Shown: piece by piece, positions 26,601 to 34,803 of the stretch | How positions within the stretch are numbered: position 1 is the first letter of the stretch | Layout: every line of letters begins with the position of its first letter | Source: Tritrichomonas musculus | Taxonomy: Eukaryota > Parabasalia > Tritrichomonadida > Tritrichomonadidae | Direction of reading: 5' to 3' | NCBI GenBank assembly: GCA_039105265.1 | Contig: JAPFFF010000007.1 | Coordinates: 5,146,001-5,210,000 of the forward strand | DNA length: 64,000 nt | The notes under the pieces: model-generated | The model's database searches: none | Seen by the model: the letters and a program-made list of their open reading frames with translations, nothing else | Told to the model about the DNA's origin: nothing | Made by a program: the position numbers and the translations under genes

Positions 26601-27047
26601 ATGAAAATGACAACAAGAAACGTCTATGACTATGTCAATGAACTTCGCGCAAAATGTGCTCCAAATACTAAACAATGTAATTTCTCGATACTTTGTGACA
26701 AGTACCCAATGAAAACAGGAGAATGGAGTTATTTAGGCAAAGTACTCTATGTCTCAATCAAGGTAAAAGACAAGTGCCACAGATTTTATCCAGATAAGCT
26801 CAAAGAACTTGATCTTGACTCAATATTTATTAAGCCTAACTCAAGGAGAAAAATAACTGAAGATTTCGAAGAGTTCTACATAAATGGAAACACTACCACT
26901 CAAGAGTATCAAGGAATCAAATACTACAACTACTCCATTGCAGCTGCTCCTACAAGTCATAAACCAAAAATCGATGCTCTCAAGCAGAAATATCAAATTG
27001 AGTCATTTGACATGTTTATTGGAGAACAGCTAGACTTAGTACTTTAA
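26601..27047 (+). CDS. Hypothetical protein of element B (148 aa)
   Basis: A small globular-looking protein: MKMTTRNVYDYVNELRAKC helix, then strands in WSYLGKVLYVSIKVKDKC and a basic loop (KPNSRRKITEDFEEFYING), closing with a helix (ESFDMFIGEQLDL). TTTTTTATTGAATTTTTTATCC lies before the start. It is part of the plus-strand block and lies 21 bases before the conserved 174-residue gene. No recognisable family or motif. Confidence 0.6.
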   Translation: MKMTTRNVYDYVNELRAKCAPNTKQCNFSILCDKYPMKTGEWSYLGKVLYVSIKVKDKCHRFYPDKLKELDLDSIFIKPNSRRKITEDFEEFYINGNTTTQEYQGIKYYNYSIAAAPTSHKPKIDALKQKYQIESFDMFIGEQLDLVL

Positions 27048-27068
27048 GCCTATTTTTTCCCAACCTAA

Positions 27069-27593
27069 ATGATTAAGAAGAGGGGTACAACCAATGGAGT
27101 TCAAGCAAATGTATCTTTAGAACCATCAGCAGCTGCATCATCTACATCAAACATCAACAACAACATTATTATTAATAAGAGAGATGATGGCAAGGAAGAC
27201 ATTGTTATTACAAGAGACATTGGAGTGCAAACTGAACCTGTTGAAGTTGAACCAGATGTACGTAATGTTATACTTGAAGCATATGCACAAATACTACTTA
27301 ATCAAGACAAAGCACTACTAGCTAACATTATATCAAAGAAATGCATCATAGTACCTATTGAATCTCTTAGCAACATCATCAAAGCAATACTACATGTTAG
27401 TGAGGTTGAAGTACAACTTAATGAAGATGTTGGATGTTGTGCAGCTAAGAGCAATCCAATAAGAAAAATAGATGCTATTAAGATTATTAAAGATAATGGA
27501 GAGGTAGTCATTGACTTGAAACAAGTATATAATAAAGAATATAATGAGCTTGTTAATAATTATCATGTATGCTTAAAATATTGCATAGTATAA
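27069..27593 (+). CDS. Conserved Polinton protein, homologue of the element A gene at 715-1347 (174 aa)
   Basis: The N-terminal 70 residues are low complexity (Ser/Ala and Asn runs) and contain RDIGVQTEPVEVEP. The C-terminal 95 residues show the shared pattern: SLSNIIKAIL, VEVQLNEDVGC, NPIRKIDAIKIIKDNG, LKQVYNKEYNELV, CLKYC. Compared with element A the order and spacing of the conserved residues are kept, with NED-x-GC as the strongest core. Both proteins therefore have a disordered head and a compact tail domain. CCTATTTTTTCCCAACCTAAATG spans the upstream gap. It closes the plus-strand block that starts with the protease. Function unknown. Confidence 0.75.
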   Translation: MIKKRGTTNGVQANVSLEPSAAASSTSNINNNIIINKRDDGKEDIVITRDIGVQTEPVEVEPDVRNVILEAYAQILLNQDKALLANIISKKCIIVPIESLSNIIKAILHVSEVEVQLNEDVGCCAAKSNPIRKIDAIKIIKDNGEVVIDLKQVYNKEYNELVNNYHVCLKYCIV

Positions 27594-27645
27594 AAAAAGA
27601 CATATATAAAAAAAACTTAAAATTAGAAGTAATTATTTTTTACTC

Positions 27646-28017
27646 TTACTCCTTGTCTTTTGGAGATGAAGCTTCTTGTTCATCTTCATCATCTTCTTCT
27701 TGTGTCTCTTGCGAGTCAGGCACTATAGGCACGTGAAAGCCAATAGATTTTGGTGTTGTAGATTGAGGAATCTTTTTATGAAAAACCTCGCAGGTAGTGA
27801 GATTCATTTGAGTAAGTGCTTCAGCAATCTTGTTCATGTTTGCTTGTATCAAAGGGTCATAGATGGTGCAGACATTAGATGATGTCGAGTTTATTATTTT
27901 TTGGTTGAACAGAAATATCACCTCTTTAATAGCATTGGCTATTTCAACATGAGCATTTTTGATAGCTAGCTTTTGCTGTTTTTGGAATTCTTTGAAGTCA
28001 TTTCCAGAACGCGACAT
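27646..28017 (-). CDS. Hypothetical acidic-tailed protein (123 aa)
   Basis: A helical N-terminal half (FKEFQKQQKLAIKNAHVEIA and ANAIKEVIFLFNQKII) and an acidic disordered tail (DSQETQEEDDEDEQEASSPKDKE). It converges with the preceding gene and is divergent from the bZIP-like gene at 28094, with A/T runs in the 76-base gap. I do not recognise it. A small regulator or oligomeric scaffold is possible. Confidence 0.5.
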   Translation of the reverse strand: MSRSGNDFKEFQKQQKLAIKNAHVEIANAIKEVIFLFNQKIINSTSSNVCTIYDPLIQANMNKIAEALTQMNLTTCEVFHKKIPQSTTPKSIGFHVPIVPDSQETQEEDDEDEQEASSPKDKE

Positions 28018-28093
28018 TTTAAAAAATGAAGTGATTTTGTTTGCGAATATTCAATTTTCAAAAATAATTCAATTTTTTTTCTCGAATGAAATC

Positions 28094-28381
28094 ATGAGCC
28101 AAAATTTAGATTTGGGTGAGTTCAAGGAAACAGCTATCATCAAGAAGTTGAAGAAGTCCAAGAGTAACAACAACCTCAAAAATATTGATACTGCAAAAAC
28201 TGAAACAACAGAAAAACGTGGTAGAAAGCAAAAGTATGCAACAGTTGAAGAACGAAATGAAGCACGTAAACAACAGCAAAAGGCATATCGTGAAAGAAAG
28301 AAAAGAGAAATACAAAGTATGAAGGAAAAAATAATGTCGTATGAAAGCAAAAAGGTAGCTTATGAAAAAGGTAGCTTATGA
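28094..28381 (+). CDS. Small bZIP-like DNA-binding protein (95 aa)
   Basis: The ATG at 28094 (MSQNLDLGEFKETA) is chosen. A Lys/Ser/Asn stretch is followed by an AT-hook-like KRGRKQKYAT and a basic region (EERNEARKQQQKAYRERKKR), then a short leucine-poor helix (QSMKEKIMSYE). The layout is like basic-zipper or related nuclear proteins, which suggests DNA binding in the nucleus, for example regulation of element genes. The 3' end lies in the 19-base minisatellite. CAATTTTTTTTCTCG lies upstream. Recognition is by composition and motif only. Confidence 0.55.
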   Translation: MSQNLDLGEFKETAIIKKLKKSKSNNNLKNIDTAKTETTEKRGRKQKYATVEERNEARKQQQKAYRERKKREIQSMKEKIMSYESKKVAYEKGSL

Positions 28382-28611
28382 GGAAAAAGGTAGCTTATGA
28401 AGGAATGAGGAAAAAGGTAGCTTATGAGGAAAAAAAAGGTAGCTTATGAGGAAAAAAGGTAGCTTATGAGGAAAAAGGTAGCTTATGAGGAAAAAGGTAG
28501 CTTATGAGGAAAAAGGTAGCTTATGAGGAAAAAGGTAGCTTATGAGGAAAAAGGTAGCTTATGAGGAAAAAGGTAGCTTATGAGGAAAAAGGTAGCTTAT
28601 GAGGAAAAACA
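28349..28611. repeat. 19-base minisatellite, about 13 copies
   Basis: Thirteen copies of a unit containing GGAAAAAGGTAGCTTATGA, mostly 19 bases long and mostly identical in the second half, with A-run length changes and one odd spacer in the first half. It starts in the 3' part of the bZIP-like gene and fills the gap to the convergent gene at 28640. Confidence 0.95.
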
Positions 28612-28639
28612 TGTAGTTAAAAAAAAACTTTTTTTTTAG

Positions 28640-29065
28640 TTATTCATTTTTCTTGTAGTACATTGTGATGAACTTCTTGTTTCTTTTCACTTTCTTATGT
28701 GTAAAGTGTCTCTTTGTTCCATCGAGATGCCCGAAACCAAGTCGAGTAATAGATAGTTCATGACCAAAGAACATGTTGTACAAGTTAACAATGTCTCTTG
28801 CAGGATAACAATCTTTTTCGAGGCTGTCAAACCATTCATCATACCTCTTTTTTTGTTTTGCTCGAAGTCGATGTGCATCATTTTCAAGAGCATGAGCATA
28901 ATTTTCACACATCGTTCTTAAATTTGATGTATCATCTTCAACTTTTAGTTGAGATATTTTTTTCGACATGTTTATATTAATTTTGTAGTCGAATGAATCA
29001 TGATCTTTAGGAGGTGTTTGTTTTTGTAAAATATCTTCTATTTTATCTTCTTCTTCATTCATCAT
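28640..29065 (-). CDS. Small protein with winged-helix-like C-terminal part (141 aa)
   Basis: The N-terminus is acidic and Lys-rich and may form a short coil. The C-terminal 70 residues read YDEWFDSLEKDCYPARDIVN, MFFGHELSITRLGFGHLDG, RHFTHKKVKRNKKFITMYY. The order (Y-P-A-x-D-I helix, I-T-x-x-x-F-G-x-x-L helix, basic wing) resembles the C-terminal winged-helix part of pox D5/P4-type primases and small virus regulators. There is no ATPase domain. DNA binding is an inference from this resemblance. It converges on the minisatellite and is divergent from the coiled-coil gene at 29256 across 190 AT-rich bases. Confidence 0.5.
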   Translation of the reverse strand: MMNEEEDKIEDILQKQTPPKDHDSFDYKININMSKKISQLKVEDDTSNLRTMCENYAHALENDAHRLRAKQKKRYDEWFDSLEKDCYPARDIVNLYNMFFGHELSITRLGFGHLDGTKRHFTHKKVKRNKKFITMYYKKNE

Positions 29066-29255
29066 TAATAAAATAATAGTGATATTAATAAATATATTTT
29101 TTTAAAATTTCAATATATTTTATTTTTTTTAATTCAATTTTTGAATTTTTATAGTGTATATAACTTTTTCAAAGAAAAATATCCACCTTCGAGTTTTTCT
29201 ACGAAATTTAAAATTTAGTGATATCAACTAGAAAATAGATCATTTTTATACTTGT

Positions 29256-30698
29256 ATGTCATACAACTACAGCTCAGACAGCGATGTTAGTCTATTTGAC
29301 TCGATCGAGCAATCGGGTCAACAAGCTCCACCATCAGATCCGCCATCAGCTCCACCCACAGAAGTTTGGCTCAAGAACATGACCCCAGAACAACTCGAAT
29401 CCATGCGACTGTTCATCATGAAGCAGCAAGAAGAAGCAGCAGCTAGATTAAAGAAGAAGCAGCAAGAAGAAGAAGCAGCTAGATTGAAGAAGAAGCAAGA
29501 AGAAGAAGAAGCAGCTAGATTGAAGAAGAAGCAACAAGAAGAAGAAGCAGCTAGATTGAAGAAGCAGCAAGAAGAAGAAGCAGCTAGATTGAAGAAGCAG
29601 CAAGAAGAAGAAGCAAGAAGGAAGAAGAAGCAAGAAGAAGAAGCATTAGCAAGATTGAAGCAAGAAGACGATGCAAGAAGGAAGAATCCATATGTTCCAA
29701 TTTCAAATAAAGTCTTTCCACCACCTCGCTCATATAATATAATACAAGTTCCTCCACCTCCTCCACCTCCATCTAATCAACAAATACCGCCACCTCCAAG
29801 TGTTCTTGCTAGACCATCTTCATTTGCCGAGAAACAAAAATTCGGTTCCAATCCAAAAGAAGAAACAAAGATAGAAGGAGAAGAAGAAGAAGTTGATCAT
29901 GAACAAGAACAAGAACCAGTTCACAGAGAACCATATAAGCCACCGAAAAGTGTTCATGATATGAAATCCAATAGTGATTATAAGGAGGATAATGTTCGTC
30001 CATTCGACTTTCGAGAAGAAATGGAACAATTAATAGAAGAAAATGAAAACTTGAAAGAACGATTAACGAAGTTGGAGGAGAAAATGACTGGTGTAGAATT
30101 TCACATTGAAGACATCAATCACAATGCTGAAGAACTCAGGAAAGACATTGATAATAACGACGAATACGCACTCGAGCTGATGAAATTGGAACTTGCTCCA
30201 AAAAAGGTGGCGAAGTACATTAACAAAATTCACGATCTAAAGAAGGACGTGGCGGATCTGAAAAATGCTCAACAAGCTGGTCCTCCAACAGATGATGCAT
30301 TTGCTGAAAAGTTGGCAAGATCGAGATTGATGATGGTAGAAGTTGATTATCTTCGAAACATGATGGACGCTATTGAATCATATGACAAGAAAAAAGCACC
30401 AGAGATGATAAACGTGTTCAAGTCCTATGGATGGAAGTTGTCCAATTGCATTTATCATCTTCGACCATACTTATCACCAGAAGAGAAAGAGAAGTTGGAC
30501 AAAGCATGCAGCTTCGAGAGAAAAGGAAAGAAGCAATCACCGAAGCAAGTGCTGAATGCCATTAAGCAATTTGGTGAATCAATGGAGAAGAACGAAATTG
30601 AACGGAACTCTGACTCGAAGTCGAAAGGACATGAGTTCCAATATCATTTTCCATATCTCGAAGATAATGTCGTTGATGATGATGATTACCCCCAATAA
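29256..30698 (+). CDS. Long coiled-coil protein with Lys/Glu repeat and proline runs (480 aa)
   Basis: Order: acidic-serine N-terminus (SYNYSSDSDVSLFDSIEQSG); helix with LKNMTPEQLESMRLFIMKQQ; residues about 55-145 as repeats of E-E-A-A-R-L-K-K-K-Q, a single-helix type; a proline-rich part (VPPPPPPPSNQQIPPPPS); an acidic part; a coiled coil at about 250-350; and a helical C-terminal domain (YLRNMMDAIESYDKKKAPEM, GWKLSNCIYHLRPYLSPEEK). The repeat is coded by a purine-rich DNA repeat. The family is not recognised. It lies between the accessory cluster and the polymerase; codon use is somewhat richer in G+C than in its neighbours. Confidence 0.65.
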   Translation: MSYNYSSDSDVSLFDSIEQSGQQAPPSDPPSAPPTEVWLKNMTPEQLESMRLFIMKQQEEAAARLKKKQQEEEAARLKKKQEEEEAARLKKKQQEEEAARLKKQQEEEAARLKKQQEEEARRKKKQEEEALARLKQEDDARRKNPYVPISNKVFPPPRSYNIIQVPPPPPPPSNQQIPPPPSVLARPSSFAEKQKFGSNPKEETKIEGEEEEVDHEQEQEPVHREPYKPPKSVHDMKSNSDYKEDNVRPFDFREEMEQLIEENENLKERLTKLEEKMTGVEFHIEDINHNAEELRKDIDNNDEYALELMKLELAPKKVAKYINKIHDLKKDVADLKNAQQAGPPTDDAFAEKLARSRLMMVEVDYLRNMMDAIESYDKKKAPEMINVFKSYGWKLSNCIYHLRPYLSPEEKEKLDKACSFERKGKKQSPKQVLNAIKQFGESMEKNEIERNSDSKSKGHEFQYHFPYLEDNVVDDDDYPQ

Positions 30699-30779
30699 GA
30701 TAGGTCATAACTAAAAAATAATTTTTTAACTTTTTCTTTGTTTTTATTTTTATCGTTTCACTTTTATTTTAGGTTAAAC

Positions 30780-33700
30780 ATGAACAAGGACATTGAAGAT
30801 AATTTTTTAGATGCTATTGGAGATGTCTATGCTGATACAAAATCACAGTTTCGTCGTGAATATAATCGACGTGCAAAACAATACCAAAAGAAAGACAAAT
30901 TTAAAGAAGAAATGAGGAAGCTCATGATTCCTGCAGGACAAGGTATTGGTTTTGCTACAGACATCAATCAAGATGAAGATAAGAGGTACGCATTTACGGA
31001 AGCACTACGACAGATACATAAAAAGAAAAATGTTGGAAGACCTATTGTTAAAGCAATTGCACTTGATGGAACTTATAAGTACTTCACACTCAGTGATAAG
31101 CACAACATCGAAAGTACATTAGGACATATAACAGGAGAACTTGATTTAAGTGAAGACCAATCAGACACTAATCCATATATCTCAAACATGTTCATTCCAG
31201 TTCGATATGAGGTACAATTTATTGACATGAACAAAACAAATGATGGTGTTCATTTTAGAACCAAGATGCAAGATATGGATACTCATGAAATCTATGATGA
31301 TGAAGTCGAAATTGATGAAGACTATCGAAATACACCAGAAGGTAGTTTTTTCCCATACATCAATCTATCACCTATAGACTTATCTACATACCAAATCTTT
31401 CATGAGGTAAGGAAAGAGAACTACAGAGATAATTGTTTTGTATATGCTTGTATACAATCAGGTGTGTTCACTGATGATGAAATAGATGACTTACGATTTT
31501 TTGTTCAAACAAGAGCCATACCTAATAACAAGATAGAAGAAGTAGCTAAAAAGTTCAAGTGCAATTTTAGTATCATTAGAATTGTTGAACAACCTGATAA
31601 ATACAAGTATGAAACAAGAATCAACACCAGAAAGAAAAAATGGTCTGTCGATTTTAAAAGAGAAGTTAACCTGATATTGTTCAAAGACCATTATATGCTC
31701 AACAGGAAAATACCTTGTACATTATTCTACCTTCAACACTATGAAGAACTTGATAGAACATTTGCATATATGCCTTTTGACAAAAGATGTATGATAGCAA
31801 GATTGGAGAAAAATGGAAAGACTGTCAAAGACTATAAACATGAAGGAATCAAACCAATAACCTTTTTCCAAAAGATGTTTGAGTTACATCTATTTGAAGA
31901 AATCAAAGCATGCGAAATGGATATTATCAACACAACTGAATATGAACATGTTAATGACTATGTAAGTCTCGAATATAATGCAGAACATAGTACAAGACTC
32001 ATTGAGAATAATAAAAAGAAACAAAATACATGGTCAAGGATTTATTATAGTGACTTCGAAACAAACTCGACAGTCAGTCCACATATACCATATCTCAATT
32101 GTACGATCTTTCGAGATGGAGCCAACATACATAAAATATCTATTCAAGGTGAAGATTGTGGACAGAAGCTCTTGAATTATTTATGGAGTGGCTCATTAAC
32201 ATATTTTCATAACCTCAAGTATGATGCATGTTTTTTCATTAACACACCTGGATGGGATACACAGATAACAGAACGAAGTGGAACTGTGTTGCAAATCATC
32301 ATGACATTATTCGAAGAAGGTACAAGGAAAGTCAAAAAGCGATTAACATTCAGGAACTCATATAGTATAATACCTCAAGCATTAAGTAAATTTGCTACAA
32401 TGTTCAACCTCAATGTTCACAAGGAAGTCATGGCATATAAGCTATATACACAAGAGAACATTCAAAGAAGAATTGTTGATGCTACTGAGTTCCAACAGCA
32501 ATACATCGATGAAAATGCAGATAAGTTATCGAAAGCACAACTTGATGCAAACTGCAAGCAGATTATCGAAAATGCAAAAATCGCAAATTGCTATAATGAT
32601 GGCAAAATCGACATCATTAAATATGCCATCTTCTATTGTTTCAAGGACTGTATTGTTTTGATGAAGGGAATGGAAAAATTTAATGAAGACCTGAAAGCAG
32701 TCTTTAAAGAGACAAAGACAGATATGTATGGTGTTCATGATTTTATATCTATAAGTGCTATTGGATACTGCTTTGCCAAGAAATATGGTTGCTTTGATGG
32801 ATGTTATGAACTATCAGGTAAGTGTCAAGACTTCATACAACGATGTGTCTCTGGTGGAAGAACAATGACAGCAGGTAATGAAAAGCAATACATCGAAGGA
32901 AAGATACAAGACTTTGATGCAGTTAGCTTATATCCATCTGCAATGTATGTTATGGATGGTATACCATTAGGAAGACCTAAAGTAATATCACAAGGTACAA
33001 CACATGAACAACTTATGCAATATGATACATTCTTTATCGAAGTCAACATCAAGAAACTCGAATGTAAATCAAAAGAGCCATATAAATTTGGACAAGTATT
33101 TACAAGGAATGAAGCAGGTAGTAAAATATTCGGCAATTTCCTTGTTGACCATTATTATATCGATAAAGTAGGTCTCATGGACTTGTTCGAATTTTATGAT
33201 GTTGAATATGAGTTAATACGTGGCTATTACTTTGATGAAGGATTTAACAAGAAAATCAATGAGTTCATTGAGAAGCTCTTTAATCTCAGGGCAAGTTATA
33301 AAAAGCAAAAGAACCCTCTTGAACAAACAATAAAGCTCCTCCTCAACTCCATATATGGCAAGTCAATATTGAAAGCAACAAAGACTGAAACCAAGACAGT
33401 ACCAAAAAGCCAACTATACAAGTACCTATGGAGGAACTACAACTTTATCAAGGAGGTTGTTGAAGATGCTAATATTGATAAGTGCTATGTCAAGAAGTTG
33501 AAACCAATTAATGACCATTTCAACCTACCTCAATTTGGTGCAAGCGTTCTCTCTTGGAGTAAGCACTTAATGAACAGGGTTATGGCTACAGCTGAGCAAG
33601 CAGGTATACCTATCTTTTATCAAGATACTGATAGTATGCATGTACTTGAAAAAGATGTACCAAGGATAGCTGACTTATTCCAGTTCAAGTATCATCAACC

Positions 33701-34055
33701 TCTTATTGGAAAAAATATGTGTCAGTTTCATAATGACTTTGATGAGTTCCAAGGTAGTCAGGGAGAAATACACTCAAGAAAACTCATTGCACTTGGTAAA
33801 AAGAGCTACCTCGATATCTTGGTTGATGAACAAGGAAATGAAGGATATCATATTAGACTCAAAGGAATTCCAAAACAAGTTATTCTCAACAAGTGCAAAA
33901 GGATGGATATCTCAGTTGAAGAGCTTTTTGAAAGAATGCATGAAGGAGAAAGCATGACATTTGATTTGTTGGATGGTTCGAATGCATTCAGGAAGTCAAA
34001 GACATTTCAACAAACCAACCTACCCAAATTTGCACGTACTCTTAGGTTTACGTAG
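30780..34055 (+). CDS. Protein-primed family B DNA polymerase of element B
   Basis: 1,091 residues from the ATG at 30780 (MNKDIEDNFLDAIGD); the frame is open a little further upstream without a better start. Order: N-terminal region; OTU-like part with YRDNCFVYACI (about 217) and, about 75 residues later, LILFKDHYMLNRK; exonuclease I YYSDFETN (about 423); exonuclease II FHNLKYDACF; exonuclease III YCFKDCIVLM; motif A DFDAVSLYPS (about 711); motif B LLLNSIYGKS (about 853); motif C YQDTDSMH (about 948); K-x-Y GKKSYLD. It copies the element from a protein primer. It has no HNH insertion, unlike the element A enzyme. The stop overlaps the convergent gene by eight bases. Confidence 0.93.
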   Translation: MNKDIEDNFLDAIGDVYADTKSQFRREYNRRAKQYQKKDKFKEEMRKLMIPAGQGIGFATDINQDEDKRYAFTEALRQIHKKKNVGRPIVKAIALDGTYKYFTLSDKHNIESTLGHITGELDLSEDQSDTNPYISNMFIPVRYEVQFIDMNKTNDGVHFRTKMQDMDTHEIYDDEVEIDEDYRNTPEGSFFPYINLSPIDLSTYQIFHEVRKENYRDNCFVYACIQSGVFTDDEIDDLRFFVQTRAIPNNKIEEVAKKFKCNFSIIRIVEQPDKYKYETRINTRKKKWSVDFKREVNLILFKDHYMLNRKIPCTLFYLQHYEELDRTFAYMPFDKRCMIARLEKNGKTVKDYKHEGIKPITFFQKMFELHLFEEIKACEMDIINTTEYEHVNDYVSLEYNAEHSTRLIENNKKKQNTWSRIYYSDFETNSTVSPHIPYLNCTIFRDGANIHKISIQGEDCGQKLLNYLWSGSLTYFHNLKYDACFFINTPGWDTQITERSGTVLQIIMTLFEEGTRKVKKRLTFRNSYSIIPQALSKFATMFNLNVHKEVMAYKLYTQENIQRRIVDATEFQQQYIDENADKLSKAQLDANCKQIIENAKIANCYNDGKIDIIKYAIFYCFKDCIVLMKGMEKFNEDLKAVFKETKTDMYGVHDFISISAIGYCFAKKYGCFDGCYELSGKCQDFIQRCVSGGRTMTAGNEKQYIEGKIQDFDAVSLYPSAMYVMDGIPLGRPKVISQGTTHEQLMQYDTFFIEVNIKKLECKSKEPYKFGQVFTRNEAGSKIFGNFLVDHYYIDKVGLMDLFEFYDVEYELIRGYYFDEGFNKKINEFIEKLFNLRASYKKQKNPLEQTIKLLLNSIYGKSILKATKTETKTVPKSQLYKYLWRNYNFIKEVVEDANIDKCYVKKLKPINDHFNLPQFGASVLSWSKHLMNRVMATAEQAGIPIFYQDTDSMHVLEKDVPRIADLFQFKYHQPLIGKNMCQFHNDFDEFQGSQGEIHSRKLIALGKKSYLDILVDEQGNEGYHIRLKGIPKQVILNKCKRMDISVEELFERMHEGESMTFDLLDGSNAFRKSKTFQQTNLPKFARTLRFT

Positions 34056-34785
34056 TTAACACATCATTGACATCAGTCGAGTTAGATGGTTTAATTTTGA
34101 TAGTTATGAACAAAGGACTTTTTAACAATATCGGCTGGTATTGAAAATCTACTAAACTTAATTCTAAAAACTTTAATGAATCTGTATATGTTTTTATTTT
34201 TAATGGTTTACTTTCAGTTTCGAAATCATATATAAGTGGTTTATTATCTAAAGTGAATGTATTTATACTACCAATGACTGAAGGTGTATATTGTTGTTCA
34301 CCTATATTCGAGTATATGGCATTACCTTGTAGAGATACTAGATACAACTTAGTATGATTTAATATTGGGATGTCTTTAATATTATATGTTGCATTTGATG
34401 GTAACACAATAGGCAATGAAGTATTATATAAACCAGTTAATAAAGCAGCCCTATGGGAAATAGAGGTTATTGTTAACGGTGTTTGTGTCTTTATTGTAAA
34501 TGTACGAGTATTATCATTATATTTAAAAGATACCTCCGCAAGCGGATTTAAAAGTGCTTCTATTTGCTTGATGGTATAATTATATCTATCTTCGAATTTA
34601 AGCTTGAATGGAATACTGTTATGTGTAAACTCTATATAATCATCTTTCGTACTCAACATAATATTACTTATTGTATTAATTGAAGATACAAAATATTTAA
34701 TATATTTACACTTCCATGGTATATCCAAATTGATAGATACCTTATTATATTCATCAGCATTTGTACTCTGCACTGATACTAACAT
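34048..34785 (-). CDS. Possible penton-like jelly-roll protein of element B (245 aa)
   Basis: The ATG at 34785 (MLVSVQSTNADEY) is preferred; an in-frame ATG four codons earlier also exists. The protein is beta-rich throughout: WKCKYIKYFVSSINTISNIM, DDYIEFTHNSIPFKLKFED, TRTFTIKTQTPLTITSISHR, HTKLYLVSLQGNAIYSN. It closes with LKFLELSLVDFQYQPILLKS then LFITIKIKP, resembling the last strands of penton single jelly-roll proteins. The position, between polymerase and fibre genes, would suit a vertex protein carrying a fibre. Identification is by secondary-structure feel and context only. It overlaps the polymerase stop by eight bases. Confidence 0.5.
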   Translation of the reverse strand: MLVSVQSTNADEYNKVSINLDIPWKCKYIKYFVSSINTISNIMLSTKDDYIEFTHNSIPFKLKFEDRYNYTIKQIEALLNPLAEVSFKYNDNTRTFTIKTQTPLTITSISHRAALLTGLYNTSLPIVLPSNATYNIKDIPILNHTKLYLVSLQGNAIYSNIGEQQYTPSVIGSINTFTLDNKPLIYDFETESKPLKIKTYTDSLKFLELSLVDFQYQPILLKSPLFITIKIKPSNSTDVNDVLTT

Positions 34786-34803
34786 TTTATAATTCATAAA
34801 ATG
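34783..34803. promoter_or_regulatory. Palindromic head-to-head start junction
   Basis: A 21-base imperfect palindrome with arms CATTTTAT and ATAAAATG carries the start codon of the minus gene at one end and that of the giant fibre gene at the other. The centre is AATTC. Both directions therefore have the same local context ATAAAATG, with TTATAA-like sequence inside. It must hold or abut two transcription starts. Confidence 0.5.

Noticed and set aside
28349-28611. CRISPR array
   Set aside because: The 19-base units are directly adjacent, with no unique spacers; it is a minisatellite in a eukaryotic element.
29448-29772. Leucine-rich minus-strand frames
   Set aside because: Mirror of the purine-rich Lys/Glu repeat of the coiled-coil gene, not a membrane protein.
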